The notes: generated from the sequence alone by a model not told the origin. 51,495 nucleotides of DNA from Pseudomonadota bacterium (GCA_018241405.1 JAFEDY010000045.1:671-52165); one strand, 5' to 3'. Shown: positions 1-8,550, numbered from the stretch's first letter. Translations and numbers: made by a program.

Positions 1-504
1 CGCCGCGACGAGGAAAAGGCCCGCGCCAAGGAGCGCATCTTCAGCCACCGCGACAGCTTTGGCCAATGGCAACCCAAGGCCCAGCGCCCCGAGCTGTGGA
101 CACTGTTCAACTCGCGGCTGGCCCCGGGCGAGCATTTCCGCGTCTTCCCCATCAGCAACTGGACCGAGCTGGACGTGTGGCAGTACATCGCCCGCGAGAA
201 CATCGCCCTGCCCAGCCTGTACTACGCGCACCAGCGCCAGGTGGTAGCGCGCCGGGGCCTCTTGGTGCCCGTCACCCCGCTGACGCCACCCAAGGACGGC
301 GAGCAGATCGAAACCCGCACCGTGCGCTTTCGCACCGTGGGCGACATCACCTGCACCTGCCCCGTCGAGAGCCCCGCCGCCAGCGCACACGACATCGTCA
401 TCGAAACCCTGGCCGCCGAGGTCAGCGAGCGCGGAGCCACGCGTATGGACGACAAAACCAGCGAAGCCTCGATGGAAAAGCGCAAGAAGGATGGGTATTT
501 CTAA
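1..504 (+). CDS. cysD: CysD, sulfate adenylyltransferase subunit 2 (3' part)
   Basis: This is the C-terminal 167 residues of the small, PAPS-reductase-like subunit of ATP sulfurylase, which makes adenosine 5'-phosphosulfate from ATP and sulfate in the cytoplasm. The frame is open from base 1, so the start lies outside the window. Visible family features are the RIFSHRDSFGQWQP segment, the NWTELDVWQYIARENI segment, PSLYYAH, and the C-terminal SEASMEKRKKDGYF, which is very typical of CysD. Its TAA stop overlaps the ATG of cysN by one base (taATG), so the two subunits are translationally coupled, as expected for a heterodimer. No anomaly was seen in the visible part. Confidence 0.96.
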   Translation, partial: RRDEEKARAKERIFSHRDSFGQWQPKAQRPELWTLFNSRLAPGEHFRVFPISNWTELDVWQYIARENIALPSLYYAHQRQVVARRGLLVPVTPLTPPKDGEQIETRTVRFRTVGDITCTCPVESPAASAHDIVIETLAAEVSERGATRMDDKTSEASMEKRKKDGYF

Positions 505-1874
505 TGAACACCAACACTATCAATGCAATAGCTGCCAGCGCAGAACAGACAAGCGCTGCAGCCCAAAACGACCACATATCCGCCCTGCGCTTCATCACCT
601 GCGGCAGCGTGGACGATGGCAAGAGCACGCTGATTGGCCGCCTGCTGGTCGATAGCCGCGCCGTGCTGCAGGACCACATTGCCGGCGTCACGCGCTCGGG
701 CGAGGTCGATCTGGCGCTGCTCACCGACGGGCTTTCCGCCGAGCGCGAGCAGGGCATCACCATTGACGTGGCCTACCGCTACTTCGCCACCGAGGAGCGC
801 AAGTTCATAATCGGCGACGCCCCAGGCCACGAGCAGTACACGCGCAACATGGTCACCGCCGCCTCGCAGGCCGACGCCGCCGTGGTGCTGGTCGATGCGA
901 CCAAGCTCGACTGGCAGAACCCCGGCCTGCAGCTGCTGGCGCAAACCCGTCGCCACAGCCTGCTGGTACACCTGCTGCGCGTGCACTCGCTGGTGTTTGC
1001 CGTCAACAAGCTCGACGCCGTGGCCGACCCGGCCCTGGCGTTTACCAATATTCGCGCGGCGCTGCTGCAATTCGCGCGGGAAGCCCGTATCCAGGTCGCG
1101 GCCACGGTGCCGGTGTCGGCCCTCAAGGGCTGGAACGTGGTCGATGCCCGGCCCGGCTGGTGCGGCTACGAAGGCCACAGCCTGCTGCAGATCCTGGAAC
1201 AGCTGCCCCATACGCCGTTCGACACCCACCTGCCGCTGGCCTTCCCGGTGCAGTGGGTGGAGAAATTTTCGTCGTCCAGCGACACCCGCCAGGGCCGGCG
1301 CGTGTTCTGGGGCCGCGTAGCCGCGGGCGGCGCCCAGGTCGGCGCGCAGGTGCAGGTCTTTCCGAGCGGCCAGCTGGCGCGCGTGGCCCAGGTGCTGGAC
1401 CACGCCCGCCGCCCACAGGGCGTGGCCGCCGGCCTGTCGGCCGGCATCGTGCTCGACCGCGAGGTGGACGTATCGCGCGGCGACTGGCTGCTGGCCGCCC
1501 CGGCGGCGGTGCAGGCCGCCGACGACGACTTCGACACCCCCGCCGCGCAAAGCCCCTGGCCCGGCCAGCGCGAGCTTTCCGCCACCATCGCCTGGATGGA
1601 CGATGAGCCCCTGGTAGCGGGGCGCGTGTACTGGGCGCTGCACGGCCACCGCTGGGTCAAGGCCAAGCTGCGCCGCGTGGTGCACCGCCTGGACGTCAAC
1701 ACCCTGGCCGAGCAGGGCGCCGAGCAGCTCGAACCCAACGCCATCGGCCATGTGGAGCTGATCCTGCAGGAGGCCGTGCCGGCGGCGCCGTTCGAGCAGG
1801 CGCGCGTGCTGGGCTCCATGATCCTGGTGGACACGGCCAGCCACAAGACCGCGGGCGCGGTGCTGGTGCGCTAG
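504..1874 (+). CDS. cysN: CysN, sulfate adenylyltransferase subunit 1 (GTPase)
   Basis: This is the 456-aa regulatory GTPase subunit of ATP sulfurylase; GTP hydrolysis drives APS formation with CysD. It is an elongation-factor-like GTPase with P-loop GSVDDGKST (residues 34-42), a switch II DAPGHEQYT in which the usual DTPG is DAPG, and NKLD as the base-specificity motif, followed by beta-barrel domains. No APS kinase (CysC) domain is fused. The start is fixed by the one-base overlap with cysD. Residues about 7-23 (AIAASAEQTSAAAQNDH) are encoded by a copy of the dispersed repeat described at 522-573, so the N-terminal extension before the conserved ALRFITCGSVDDGKS looks acquired. The TAG stop is the first triplet of an inverted-repeat element. 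Confidence 0.95.
   Translation: MNTNTINAIAASAEQTSAAAQNDHISALRFITCGSVDDGKSTLIGRLLVDSRAVLQDHIAGVTRSGEVDLALLTDGLSAEREQGITIDVAYRYFATEERKFIIGDAPGHEQYTRNMVTAASQADAAVVLVDATKLDWQNPGLQLLAQTRRHSLLVHLLRVHSLVFAVNKLDAVADPALAFTNIRAALLQFAREARIQVAATVPVSALKGWNVVDARPGWCGYEGHSLLQILEQLPHTPFDTHLPLAFPVQWVEKFSSSSDTRQGRRVFWGRVAAGGAQVGAQVQVFPSGQLARVAQVLDHARRPQGVAAGLSAGIVLDREVDVSRGDWLLAAPAAVQAADDDFDTPAAQSPWPGQRELSATIAWMDDEPLVAGRVYWALHGHRWVKAKLRRVVHRLDVNTLAEQGAEQLEPNAIGHVELILQEAVPAAPFEQARVLGSMILVDTASHKTAGAVLVR
522..573 (+). repeat. Dispersed repeat copy 1, inside cysN
   Basis: The sequence aatagctgccagcgc-agaacagac-aagcgctgcagcccaaaa aligns with the copy at 4876-4916 (tagctgttagcgcttgtcagacaagcgctatagcctgaaaa). It is read in frame and encodes the variable N-terminus of CysN just ahead of the GTPase domain. 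Confidence 0.7.
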
Positions 1875-2036
1875 TGTCCTGAATTGAAAATTCGATGAAC
1901 AAATCACCCGAATATCGGCGCCATGCGGCGTTGCGAATCCTCGCCATAGCTACGGCTATGGCTGCGGTTCGCGCCTTGCCTGGCACCGATCTCGGTCGAT
2001 TTGTTTTTCAACGAACCTCCAACTCAGGACACTAGC
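1870..2036. mobile_element. MITE-like palindromic element with 13-bp terminal inverted repeats
   Basis: The two ends are perfect inverted repeats: gctagtgtcctga at 1870-1882 and tcaggacactagc at 2024-2036. The interior is also an imperfect palindrome: ccgaatatcggcgccatgc on the left pairs with gcctggcaccgatctcgg on the right, and the centre is ccatagc-tacg-gctatgg. The whole 163-167 bp can fold as one long hairpin. It holds no gene. The cysN stop codon TAG (1872-1874) is part of the left terminus. It could act as a terminator or as a non-autonomous transposable element; no transposase is present in the window. Confidence 0.8.
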
Positions 2037-2156
2037 CACCCACCACATTGACCCCCATCAAGGTTTCCGCGCCACAGGCATGGTCGCCCGGCCCTTGTGG
2101 CGGTCATGGCCCTAGAATTACGGGTTACACCCAATAGCTATACCTACCGAGATCCC

Positions 2157-2480
2157 ATGACCCACGTTGTTGTCGAAAACTGCATCAAGTGCAAATACAC
2201 CGATTGCGTGGATGTGTGCCCCGTGGACTGCTTCCGCGAAGGCCCGAACATGCTCATCATCGACCCCGATGAGTGCATCGACTGCGCCGTCTGCGTGCCC
2301 GAGTGCCCGGCCAACGCCATCTTCGCCGAGGAAGACCTGCCCAGCGACCAGCTGGCCTTCATCAAGATCAACGCCGAGCTGACGCCCAAGTTCAAGAGCA
2401 TCACCAAGCGCAAGCCCGCCCTGCCCGACGCCGACGAGTGGAACGGCACGCCCGGCAAGATCAAGGACCTGGAACGCTGA
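2157..2480 (+). CDS. fdxA: FdxA-type 7Fe (3Fe-4S/4Fe-4S) ferredoxin
   Basis: This 107-aa cytoplasmic electron carrier has the exact length of the FdxA family of seven-iron ferredoxins. Cysteine motifs are visible in [18 protein letters not shown] near the N-terminus and [17 protein letters not shown] near residues 40-55, followed by the conserved [13 protein letters not shown] segment. The start is the ATG of [12 protein letters not shown]. An upstream in-frame ATG at 2097 would add 20 residues not found in the family. The ferredoxin reductase gene begins 16 bases downstream, so donor and acceptor are probably one transcription unit. Upstream lie the inverted-repeat element and about 120 bases that must carry the promoter. 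Confidence 0.95.
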   Translation: MTHVVVENCIKCKYTDCVDVCPVDCFREGPNMLIIDPDECIDCAVCVPECPANAIFAEEDLPSDQLAFIKINAELTPKFKSITKRKPALPDADEWNGTPGKIKDLER

Positions 2481-2496
2481 CCGCCCGCGGCGCTCG

Positions 2497-3558
2497 ATGC
2501 AGGCCGTAGCCCCGACACCGTTGCCGCTGCAGGCCGATGCCGTCGTGATCGGCGCAGGCCCGGTGGGCCTGTTCCAGGTGTTCCAGCTCGGGCTGCAGGG
2601 CATTGCCGCGCACCTGATCGACGCCCTGCCCCATGTGGGCGGGCAATGCGACCAGCTCTACCCCGACAAGCCCATCTACGACATTCCGGGCATTCCGGTC
2701 TGCACGGGCCGCGAGCTCGTGGCGCTGCTGGAGCGCCAGATCGCGCCCTTCGCACCCACGCGCCACCTGGGCCAGCAAGTCGATTCGCTGGCCGTGCAGG
2801 ACGACGGCCGCTTTCTTTTGCAGACCAGCGCGGGCCAGTCACTGCAGGCCAGGAGCATCTTCATCGCCGCCGGCGTGGGCGCCTTCGTGCCGCGCACGTT
2901 GAAGGTGGACGGCCTGGCAGCGTTCGTGGGTAGCCAGTTGCGTTATCACCCCGCCGATGTCAACGCCGCCAGTGGCCGCCAGGTGGTCGTGCATGGTGGC
3001 GACGAGGCCGCCGTGCGGGCCGCCATCGCCTGCGCGCCCACTGCCGCCAGCATTACGCTGCTGCACCGCCGCGATGTCTTCCACGCCGCGCCCGCGCTGC
3101 TGGCCGAGCTGCAGGCGCTGCGCGCGGCGGGGCGCATCCATGTCGCCATAGGCCAGATCACAGGCGCGCAGCAGGCGCAGGACGGCAGCTTGCAGGCCCT
3201 GGAACTGCTGGGCCCCGATGGCGGCCATGAGCGGCTGCCGCTCGACCTGCTGCTGGCCTATCTGGGCATCACCCCGCGCCTGGGACCGATTGCCGACTGG
3301 GGCCTGGCCATGGAACGCAAGCAGCTCGCCGTGGACCCGGCCACCTTTGCCACCAGCCAGCCCGGCATCTACGCCGTGGGCGACATCAACAGCTATCCGG
3401 GCAAGCGCAAGCTCATCCTGTGCGGCTTCCACGAGGCCACGCTGGCCGCCTTTGCCGAGGCCGAGCGCCAGGCGGGCCAGCGGCTGCCGCTGGAATACAC
3501 GACGAGCAGCGAGCGGCTGCAGACACGTCTGGGTGTGGCCCCGTTGCCCGCCGGCTAA
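2497..3558 (+). CDS. Thioredoxin-reductase-like ferredoxin-NADP+ reductase
   Basis: This 353-aa flavoprotein belongs to the TrxR-like ferredoxin-NADP+ reductases (YumC/FNR2 type), which transfer electrons between NADPH and ferredoxin. An N-terminal FAD site [11 protein letters not shown] (about residues 15-25) and [18 protein letters not shown] are diagnostic. The second nucleotide-binding region is around [10 protein letters not shown], and the C-terminal FAD motif is [25 protein letters not shown]. There is no CxxC redox pair, which separates it from thioredoxin reductase. It directly follows fdxA (16-base gap) and precedes cytX (36-base gap). The neighbouring ferredoxin is its most likely partner; the physiological acceptor is not evident. 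Confidence 0.9.
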   Translation: MQAVAPTPLPLQADAVVIGAGPVGLFQVFQLGLQGIAAHLIDALPHVGGQCDQLYPDKPIYDIPGIPVCTGRELVALLERQIAPFAPTRHLGQQVDSLAVQDDGRFLLQTSAGQSLQARSIFIAAGVGAFVPRTLKVDGLAAFVGSQLRYHPADVNAASGRQVVVHGGDEAAVRAAIACAPTAASITLLHRRDVFHAAPALLAELQALRAAGRIHVAIGQITGAQQAQDGSLQALELLGPDGGHERLPLDLLLAYLGITPRLGPIADWGLAMERKQLAVDPATFATSQPGIYAVGDINSYPGKRKLILCGFHEATLAAFAEAERQAGQRLPLEYTTSSERLQTRLGVAPLPAG

Positions 3559-3594
3559 GCCACTACACTGCGCGGCCCGAACAGCGAAGCGCGC

Positions 3595-4863
3595 ATGAAC
3601 ACCCTTACCACCCCCCACAACGAGGCTCTGGCCCCGCTGCCGGCCGCGCAGCGCATATTCCGCTGGCACGACCACGCCTCGCTGTGGTTCAGCCTGGGCG
3701 TGGGCCTGCTGGTCATGCAGGTGGGCGCCTACCTGGTGCCGGCGCTGGGCACGCAGCAGGCGCTGGCAGCCATCGTGGCCGGCTCCCTCATCGGCGCGGG
3801 GCTCCTGGGCTGGGTGGCCAAGCTGGGCTGCGACAGCGGCCTGGCCAGCGCCGGGCTGATGCACGCCGTCTACGGCCGGCGCTTTGCCGGCCTGCCCATC
3901 GTCCTGAACATCGTGCAGCTGGTCGGCTGGGGCACCTTCGAGCTGGTGGTGATGCGCGACGCCACCGTCGCCATAGGCCGGCAGTCGGGCAGCTTTGCGG
4001 CGCCCTGGTGGCCCGTGGCGGCCACGCTGCTGTGGGGCGGCGTGGTGGCGCTTTTGATCAGTGGCTCCATGGTGCGGCTGGTGCGCCGCGTCATTGCGCG
4101 GGTGGCGCTGCCGCTGGTGGTGCTGTCGCTGCTGTGGCTGTCCTGGCAGTTCCTGTCCATGGCGCAGGCCCAGGGCCTGGCGCAGGTCTGGCAGCGCCGC
4201 GGCGCTGGCGGCCTGGGCGTGATGCCGGCGCTAGATCTGGTGATCGCCATGCCGATCTCGTGGCTGCCGCTGGTGGCCGACTACGCGCGCCACGGCGTGA
4301 GCGGCGCCGGCGCCCTGCGCGGCAGCTGGCTGGGCTACGCGCTGGCCAACATCTGGTGCTACTGCCTGGGCGTGCTGGTGGCGCTGGTGCTGCCCAGCCA
4401 GGATCTGGTCACGGCCCTGCTGCTGGCCCAGGGCGGACTGCTGGCGCTGTCGCTGATCCTCGTCGATGAGGTGGACAACGCCTATGGCGACATGTACTCA
4501 GGCGCCGTATCGGCCCACAGCCTGCGCCCGCGCTTGAGCGTGCGCCGCTGGGGCCTGGCCCTGGCCGCGCTGTGCACGGCCCTGGCCCTGGTGCTGCCCA
4601 TGCACAGTCTGGAGCCGTTTTTGCTGCTGCTCAGCTCGGTGTTCGTGCCGCTGTTCGGCGTGATCCAGGGGCGTTTGGCGTTTGCCACGGCCGCGCCACT
4701 GCCGGATGCGCGGGCCGTGTATGGCCTGCCTGTGGCGCTGTGGCTGGCGGGCATTGCCTGCTACCACCTGCTGCCGCGCTGGCTGCCGGCTCTCGGCGCC
4801 GCGTTGCCCACGCTGGCGCTGTGCCTGGTGCTGGCGGCCCTGACGCGCCCGCGCCGTGCATGA
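3595..4863 (+). CDS. cytX: CytX-type hydroxymethylpyrimidine (HMP) transporter, NCS1 family
   Basis: This 422-aa integral membrane protein of the nucleobase:cation symporter-1 family has about 11-12 hydrophobic segments, among them LWFSLGVGLLVMQVGAYLVP and ALPLVVLSLLWLSWQFL. The N-terminal RIFRWHDHASLWFSLGVG and the ISWLPLVADYARHG region match the CytX subgroup linked to thiamine pyrimidine salvage. Context supports this: the next gene, convergent, is thiD, the kinase that would phosphorylate imported HMP. It follows the ferredoxin reductase by 36 bases. No thi-box was seen directly in front of it, so if it is thiamine-regulated the control must lie further upstream. The alternative is cytosine permease (CodB-like). 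Confidence 0.82.
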   Translation: MNTLTTPHNEALAPLPAAQRIFRWHDHASLWFSLGVGLLVMQVGAYLVPALGTQQALAAIVAGSLIGAGLLGWVAKLGCDSGLASAGLMHAVYGRRFAGLPIVLNIVQLVGWGTFELVVMRDATVAIGRQSGSFAAPWWPVAATLLWGGVVALLISGSMVRLVRRVIARVALPLVVLSLLWLSWQFLSMAQAQGLAQVWQRRGAGGLGVMPALDLVIAMPISWLPLVADYARHGVSGAGALRGSWLGYALANIWCYCLGVLVALVLPSQDLVTALLLAQGGLLALSLILVDEVDNAYGDMYSGAVSAHSLRPRLSVRRWGLALAALCTALALVLPMHSLEPFLLLLSSVFVPLFGVIQGRLAFATAAPLPDARAVYGLPVALWLAGIACYHLLPRWLPALGAALPTLALCLVLAALTRPRRA

Positions 4864-4873
4864 TGACTATGTT

Positions 4874-4916
4874 TTTCGTAGCTGTTAGCGCTTGTCAGAC
4901 AAGCGCTATAGCCTGA
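4874..4916 (+). repeat. Dispersed repeat copy 2, between cytX and thiD
   Basis: The sequence cgtagctgttagcgcttg-tcagacaagcgctatagcctg fills the gap between the convergent genes cytX and thiD and touches the thiD stop codon. Its core agcgcttg-tcaga-caagcgct is a self-complementary hairpin of 8 bp. I use this copy as the reference for the others. Confidence 0.75.
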
Positions 4917-4919
4917 AAA

Positions 4920-5762
4920 CTACAAAACCAGCTGCGCCACGGGCGCATAGCCATGGTTCAGCGGCCCATGGCCCTGGCCGGTATGCACATCGGCCCCCGC
5001 GGCGATGGCGCCCAGGATGTAGGCGCGCGCCGCCTGCGCCGCCTGCACCAGCGGAAAGCCGCGCGCCAGATGTGCCGCAATGGCCGACGACAGCGTGCAG
5101 CCCGTGCCATGGCCGTTGTGCGTGGCAATGCGCGCCGAGGCCAGGCGGTGGCGCGCGCCCCCGGGCAGGGCCAGCAGGTCCACCACGCGCTCGCCCGGCA
5201 GGTGGCCGCCCTTGAGCAGCACGGCGCGCGCGCCCAGGGCCAGCAGGTCGCCGGCCGCCGCGTCCAGTTCGTCCTCGCCCGTTATCTGGCGGCCCAGCAG
5301 CCAGCCGCCCTCGTCCAGGTTCGGAGTGACCAGCGTGGCCAGCGGGAACAGCTCGCGCACCAGCGTGCCCACGGTGTCCTCGGCAATCAGGCGGTCGCCG
5401 CTGGTGGCCACCATCACCGGGTCCAACACCACATTGGGCAGGCGGTGGCGGCGGATGGCATCGGCCACCACCTGCACCACCTCGGGCGCGTGCAGCATAC
5501 CGATCTTGACGGCGTCCACGCCTATGTCCTCGACCACGGCGTCGATCTGCGCGCGCAGCATGTCCGGCGGCACGCCGTGGATGGCGCGCACGCCCTGGGT
5601 GTTCTGCGCGGTGAGTGCGGTGATCGCCGTCATGCCATAGCAGCCCAGGGCGGCAAAGGTCTTGAGATCGGCCTGTATGCCGGCGCCGCCGCCGCTGTCG
5701 GAGCCGGCGATGGACAGCACGCGCACATAGCGCCGCTGCGGCCTTGGAATGTCTTGTGTCAT
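4920..5762 (-). CDS. thiD: ThiD, hydroxymethylpyrimidine/phosphomethylpyrimidine kinase
   Basis: This 280-aa ribokinase-fold enzyme phosphorylates HMP and HMP-P in thiamine synthesis and salvage. Visible motifs are VLSIAGSDSGGGAGIQADLK at the N-terminus, KIGMLHAPEVV, LDPVMVATSGDRL, TPNLDEGGWLL and the anion-hole/catalytic segment HNGHGTGCTLSSAIAAHLA. The start is placed at ATG 5762 (MTQDIPRPQRRY); the frame stays open 40 codons further up, but those residues (MTVGCAGLACNQ...) do not resemble ThiD. It is convergent with cytX. A decayed copy of its first ~55 codons and of its upstream region lies at 8551-8765 in the same orientation. Confidence 0.95.
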   Translation of the reverse strand: MTQDIPRPQRRYVRVLSIAGSDSGGGAGIQADLKTFAALGCYGMTAITALTAQNTQGVRAIHGVPPDMLRAQIDAVVEDIGVDAVKIGMLHAPEVVQVVADAIRRHRLPNVVLDPVMVATSGDRLIAEDTVGTLVRELFPLATLVTPNLDEGGWLLGRQITGEDELDAAAGDLLALGARAVLLKGGHLPGERVVDLLALPGGARHRLASARIATHNGHGTGCTLSSAIAAHLARGFPLVQAAQAARAYILGAIAAGADVHTGQGHGPLNHGYAPVAQLVL

Positions 5763-6093
5763 GGCGAAAATTATGCGGTAGGCAGGTATCCCACGCCCCG
5801 CGTCCGCCCCCAGGCATGTTCGCAAAGGTTCACGTTGCACGCTCCGTTGATTGCACGCAAGGCCAGCACAACCCACCGTCATCCCCGGGAAGGAACGTCA
5901 CCCCGGACTCCGATCCGGGGCGGGGATCCACAGCGGCGCCGGAACACCTGCCGGGAGGCGCCTGGATTCCCGCTTTCGCGGAATGCCAGAGGGTCAACAG
6001 GCATCGCTACTTGGGCCTTCGCAAACCCTGGCAAGCATTACAACTTGGTACAAGCAAACGGCGCTTTCCCCTGCTCTTCCCAGAATTTCCCTC
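5763..6093. other. Non-coding stretch upstream of thiD and the racemase gene
   Basis: No convincing gene was found here. The left end (5763-5826) is the thiD upstream region duplicated at 8712-8765. The middle holds a degenerate palindromic repeat (5875-5988). The remainder, to the promoter at 6094, is comparatively AT-richer and shows no clear structure. Confidence 0.6.
5875..5988. repeat. Degenerate REP-like palindromic repeat
   Basis: It begins cgtcatccccgg and ends ggattcccgctttcgcgg-aatgcc. The internal palindromes are ccccgga-ctccga-tccgggg (5901-5920) and attcccgc-tttc-gcggaat (5966-5983, one base missing on the right arm). It resembles the widespread proteobacterial repeats built from attcccgc/gcgggaat arms. 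Assignment is by pattern recognition only. Confidence 0.55.
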
Positions 6094-6143
6094 TTGACCG
6101 GACAGGAATCTATTTTGATAATTTGTATACAACACAGGTATAC
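6094..6143 (+). promoter_or_regulatory. Sigma-70 promoter with GntR-type palindromic operator
   Basis: TTGACC (6094-6099) and GATAAT (6117-6122) are separated by 17 bases, a near-consensus housekeeping promoter. Immediately after the -10 box is a perfect palindrome TTGTATACAA (6123-6132), followed by a second GTATAC core at 6138-6143. TGTATACA-type sites are typical of GntR/FadR-family regulators. The position over the start site suggests repression. No GntR gene is in the window. Confidence 0.65.
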
Positions 6144-6158
6144 ATACCAGGAGACAAG

Positions 6159-6881
6159 ATGCGGATATTGGTTGTCAACGTCAACACCACCGAGTCCATG
6201 ACCGACTCGATCGTCGCTTCCGCACGCGCGGTGGCGTCCCCCGACACGGAAATCGTCGGCCTGACTCCGGCCTTTGGCGCTGACTCCTGCGAGGGCAACG
6301 TGGAGAGCTATCTGGCAGCCGTCGGCGTACTCGACAGCGTGCTCAAGTATTCCGAGCCTTTCGATGCAGTCATCCAGGCCGGATTTGGCGAGCATGGCCG
6401 CGAGGGTCTCCAGGAAGCTTTGGACGTACCGGTGGTCGACATTACCGAGGCCGCGGCGCTGATGGCCGGTTTGCTGGGACACAAGTTCGGCGTGGTCACC
6501 ACACTTGACCGCACGGTTCCACTGATTGAAGACCGCCTGCTTCTGGCCGGGTTTGACCGGCGCTGCGCCGCAGTCGTGGCCAGCGGCCTGAGCGTGCTTG
6601 AACTGGAGCAGGATCACGAGCGCACCGTCGCCGCAATCGTCTCCAAGGCGCAGGAGATCGTCGCACGGCATGGAGTCGAAGTCATCTGCCTGGGCTGTGG
6701 CGGCATGGCTGGCCTGAACGACGCCGTGGCGGCGGCCACGGGTGCTCCGGTGATCGACGGTGTTGCATCCGCGGTCACGTTGGCCGAAGGCCTTGTCCGC
6801 ATGAAGCTCAAGACGTCCAAGGTGCGCACCTATGCGCCTGCACGGGCCAAGCGCATCACCGGCTGGCCGCTTGCTCTGTAA
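6159..6881 (+). CDS. Hydantoin/allantoin racemase-family protein with one catalytic Cys missing
   Basis: This 240-aa protein belongs to the Asp/Glu/hydantoin racemase superfamily (HyuE/HpxA branch). The N-terminus MRILVVNVNTTESMT and the ICLGCGGMAG motif with Cys180 are typical. Family racemases use two cysteines, the first in a motif like ACFGDPG; here that motif reads AGFGEHG, with Gly75 in place of Cys. The start is ATG 6159, preceded by AGGAG (6149-6153) with suitable spacing. It is followed after 100 bases by an NCS1 transporter, so the pair probably imports and processes a cyclic ureide or related compound. With only one Cys it may be a decarboxylase- or isomerase-like member rather than a racemase. 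Transcription starts at the promoter/operator just upstream. Confidence 0.8.
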   Translation: MRILVVNVNTTESMTDSIVASARAVASPDTEIVGLTPAFGADSCEGNVESYLAAVGVLDSVLKYSEPFDAVIQAGFGEHGREGLQEALDVPVVDITEAAALMAGLLGHKFGVVTTLDRTVPLIEDRLLLAGFDRRCAAVVASGLSVLELEQDHERTVAAIVSKAQEIVARHGVEVICLGCGGMAGLNDAVAAATGAPVIDGVASAVTLAEGLVRMKLKTSKVRTYAPARAKRITGWPLAL

Positions 6882-6981
6882 GCCTGCAGTGCCCCTGGCT
6901 GGCAAGGCTCTTCCTTGGCGGCCAATCAATGACAGACGAATAACCACCATCGCTGATGAAGCGAGAAAGGAGACAGGCACC

Positions 6982-8523
6982 ATGTCGCAACATAACGCGC
7001 CTGAAATAAGCAAGGCGGCGCTGGCCGCACAGGACCCTTCGGGTCGGCTGTACAACGAGGATCTTGCACCCTCCAGTCCCGAGGAACGCAAATGGGACGG
7101 CTACCAGCTTTTCTCGCTGTGGATGAACGACGCCCACAACGCCGGCAACTACACGTGGGCCGCGGGCCTGTTCGTGGGCCTGGGTATGTCGGCCTTCGAT
7201 GTCACTGTTGGCATCTTCTTCGGTTCACTCATCATTCTTGCTGGCTGCGTCGCCTCCGGCATCATGGGGCAGGCCACGGGTACGCCGTATCCGGTCATCA
7301 GCCGCATCACCTGGGGCATCTGGGGAGCGAACATTCCGGCGGTGGTGCGCGGCATCGTGGCCATTGCGTGGTACGGTGTGCAAACCTATCTGGCGTCGAT
7401 CGCGCTCAACGCGCTGCTCTCGCGCGCCATACCTGGCTTTCGCGAGCTCAGCATGGCGGGTGCGCCCGAGTTCCTGAACCTGCACCTGGGTGGCTGGATC
7501 TGCTTTCTGTTGCTGTCCATTGCGCAGCTGTGGATCGTGCGCACCGGCATGGAGGCCGTGCGCCATTTCCAGGGCCTGGCCGGGCCCATCATCTGGGTGG
7601 TGATGCTGGTGCTGATGTTCTACTTCCTGTCCAAGGCCAACTGGACGTTCGACTGGTTCTCCGGCCCCAATGGCACGAAGGTGGAAGGCGCCCAGCGCAC
7701 GCACAACATCCTCATCACGGTGGCGCAGACCGTGGGCACGCTGGCCACGCTGATGCTCAACTTCTCGGACTTCGCGCGTTACTCGCCTGATCGCAAATCG
7801 ATTGTGGTCGGTTGCGCCTGGGGCCTTCCCATCAACTGGACTCTTTTCGCCGTGACCTCGGTCGTCACGACGGCCGCCGCGGCGCAGGTGCTCAACGCCG
7901 ACATGAACCAGATCAAGGACCCTGGTGTCCTGCTGGAGCATGTGGACAACTCCATCATGTTCTACAGCTTCACCATCGCATTCGTGTTCGCCACCATCGG
8001 GGTCAACATCGTGGCCAACTTCGTGTCGGCGGCGTTTGACATCTCCAACATCAACCCGCGCCGCATCAGCTTTCGCACGGGTGGCCTGATCACGGCGATC
8101 GTCTCCATCATCGTCACGCCCTGGAACTACTTCAACAACCCGGTGATCGTCGGCTACTTCCTGGGCAGCCTGGGCGCATTGCTGGGCCCCTTCTTCGGCA
8201 TCCTGGTGGTGGACTACTACCTGGTGCGCAAGCAGAAGTTCAGCGTTCGCCACATGTACCTGCCAACGCCCGAGTCCATTTACTACTACAACAATGGCGT
8301 GAGCCGCTACGCGCTCTACGCACTGATCCCGTCAGCCATTGTGGCGCTCTGCGTCGCACTGCTGCCTGCCTTCTCCGGGATCAAGGATTTCGGCTGGTTC
8401 ATCGGCGCCCCGCTGGCGGGCATCATCTATTTCTTCCTGGCCAACAACCGTGTCATCGTTCTGCCCAAGGACTCCGTTGTCACGGACCCGAGGACGGGGC
8501 GTCGTTCAGCGGCTGCTATTTGA
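6982..8523 (+). CDS. NCS1-family transporter (allantoin/hydantoin/cytosine permease type)
   Basis: This 513-aa membrane protein of the nucleobase:cation symporter-1 family has about 12 hydrophobic segments. The N-terminal RLYNEDLAPSSPEERKW then LWMNDAHNAGNYTWAAGLF is the classical start of the Mhp1/PucI-like branch; GTPYPVISRITWGIWGANIP and IAWYGVQTYLAS are further signatures, and DYYLVRKQKF near the C-terminus is typical. The start is ATG 6982 after a good AAAGGAG (6966-6972). It sits 100 bases after the racemase-like gene and shares its promoter. The substrate is inferred as a hydantoin, allantoin or pyrimidine from this partner; specificity within NCS1 cannot be read from the sequence. No hydantoinase, carbamoylase or allantoinase gene is nearby. 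Confidence 0.87.
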   Translation: MSQHNAPEISKAALAAQDPSGRLYNEDLAPSSPEERKWDGYQLFSLWMNDAHNAGNYTWAAGLFVGLGMSAFDVTVGIFFGSLIILAGCVASGIMGQATGTPYPVISRITWGIWGANIPAVVRGIVAIAWYGVQTYLASIALNALLSRAIPGFRELSMAGAPEFLNLHLGGWICFLLLSIAQLWIVRTGMEAVRHFQGLAGPIIWVVMLVLMFYFLSKANWTFDWFSGPNGTKVEGAQRTHNILITVAQTVGTLATLMLNFSDFARYSPDRKSIVVGCAWGLPINWTLFAVTSVVTTAAAAQVLNADMNQIKDPGVLLEHVDNSIMFYSFTIAFVFATIGVNIVANFVSAAFDISNINPRRISFRTGGLITAIVSIIVTPWNYFNNPVIVGYFLGSLGALLGPFFGILVVDYYLVRKQKFSVRHMYLPTPESIYYYNNGVSRYALYALIPSAIVALCVALLPAFSGIKDFGWFIGAPLAGIIYFFLANNRVIVLPKDSVVTDPRTGRRSAAAI

Positions 8524-8550
8524 GGCGACGCAGAACAACACGCGGAGAGC

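Noticed and set aside
4953..6158. N-terminal extension of the racemase-like protein
   Set aside because: The frame is open for over 1.2 kb upstream, but it is antisense to thiD and passes through the promoter; the ATG at 6159 with its ribosome site is clearly the start.
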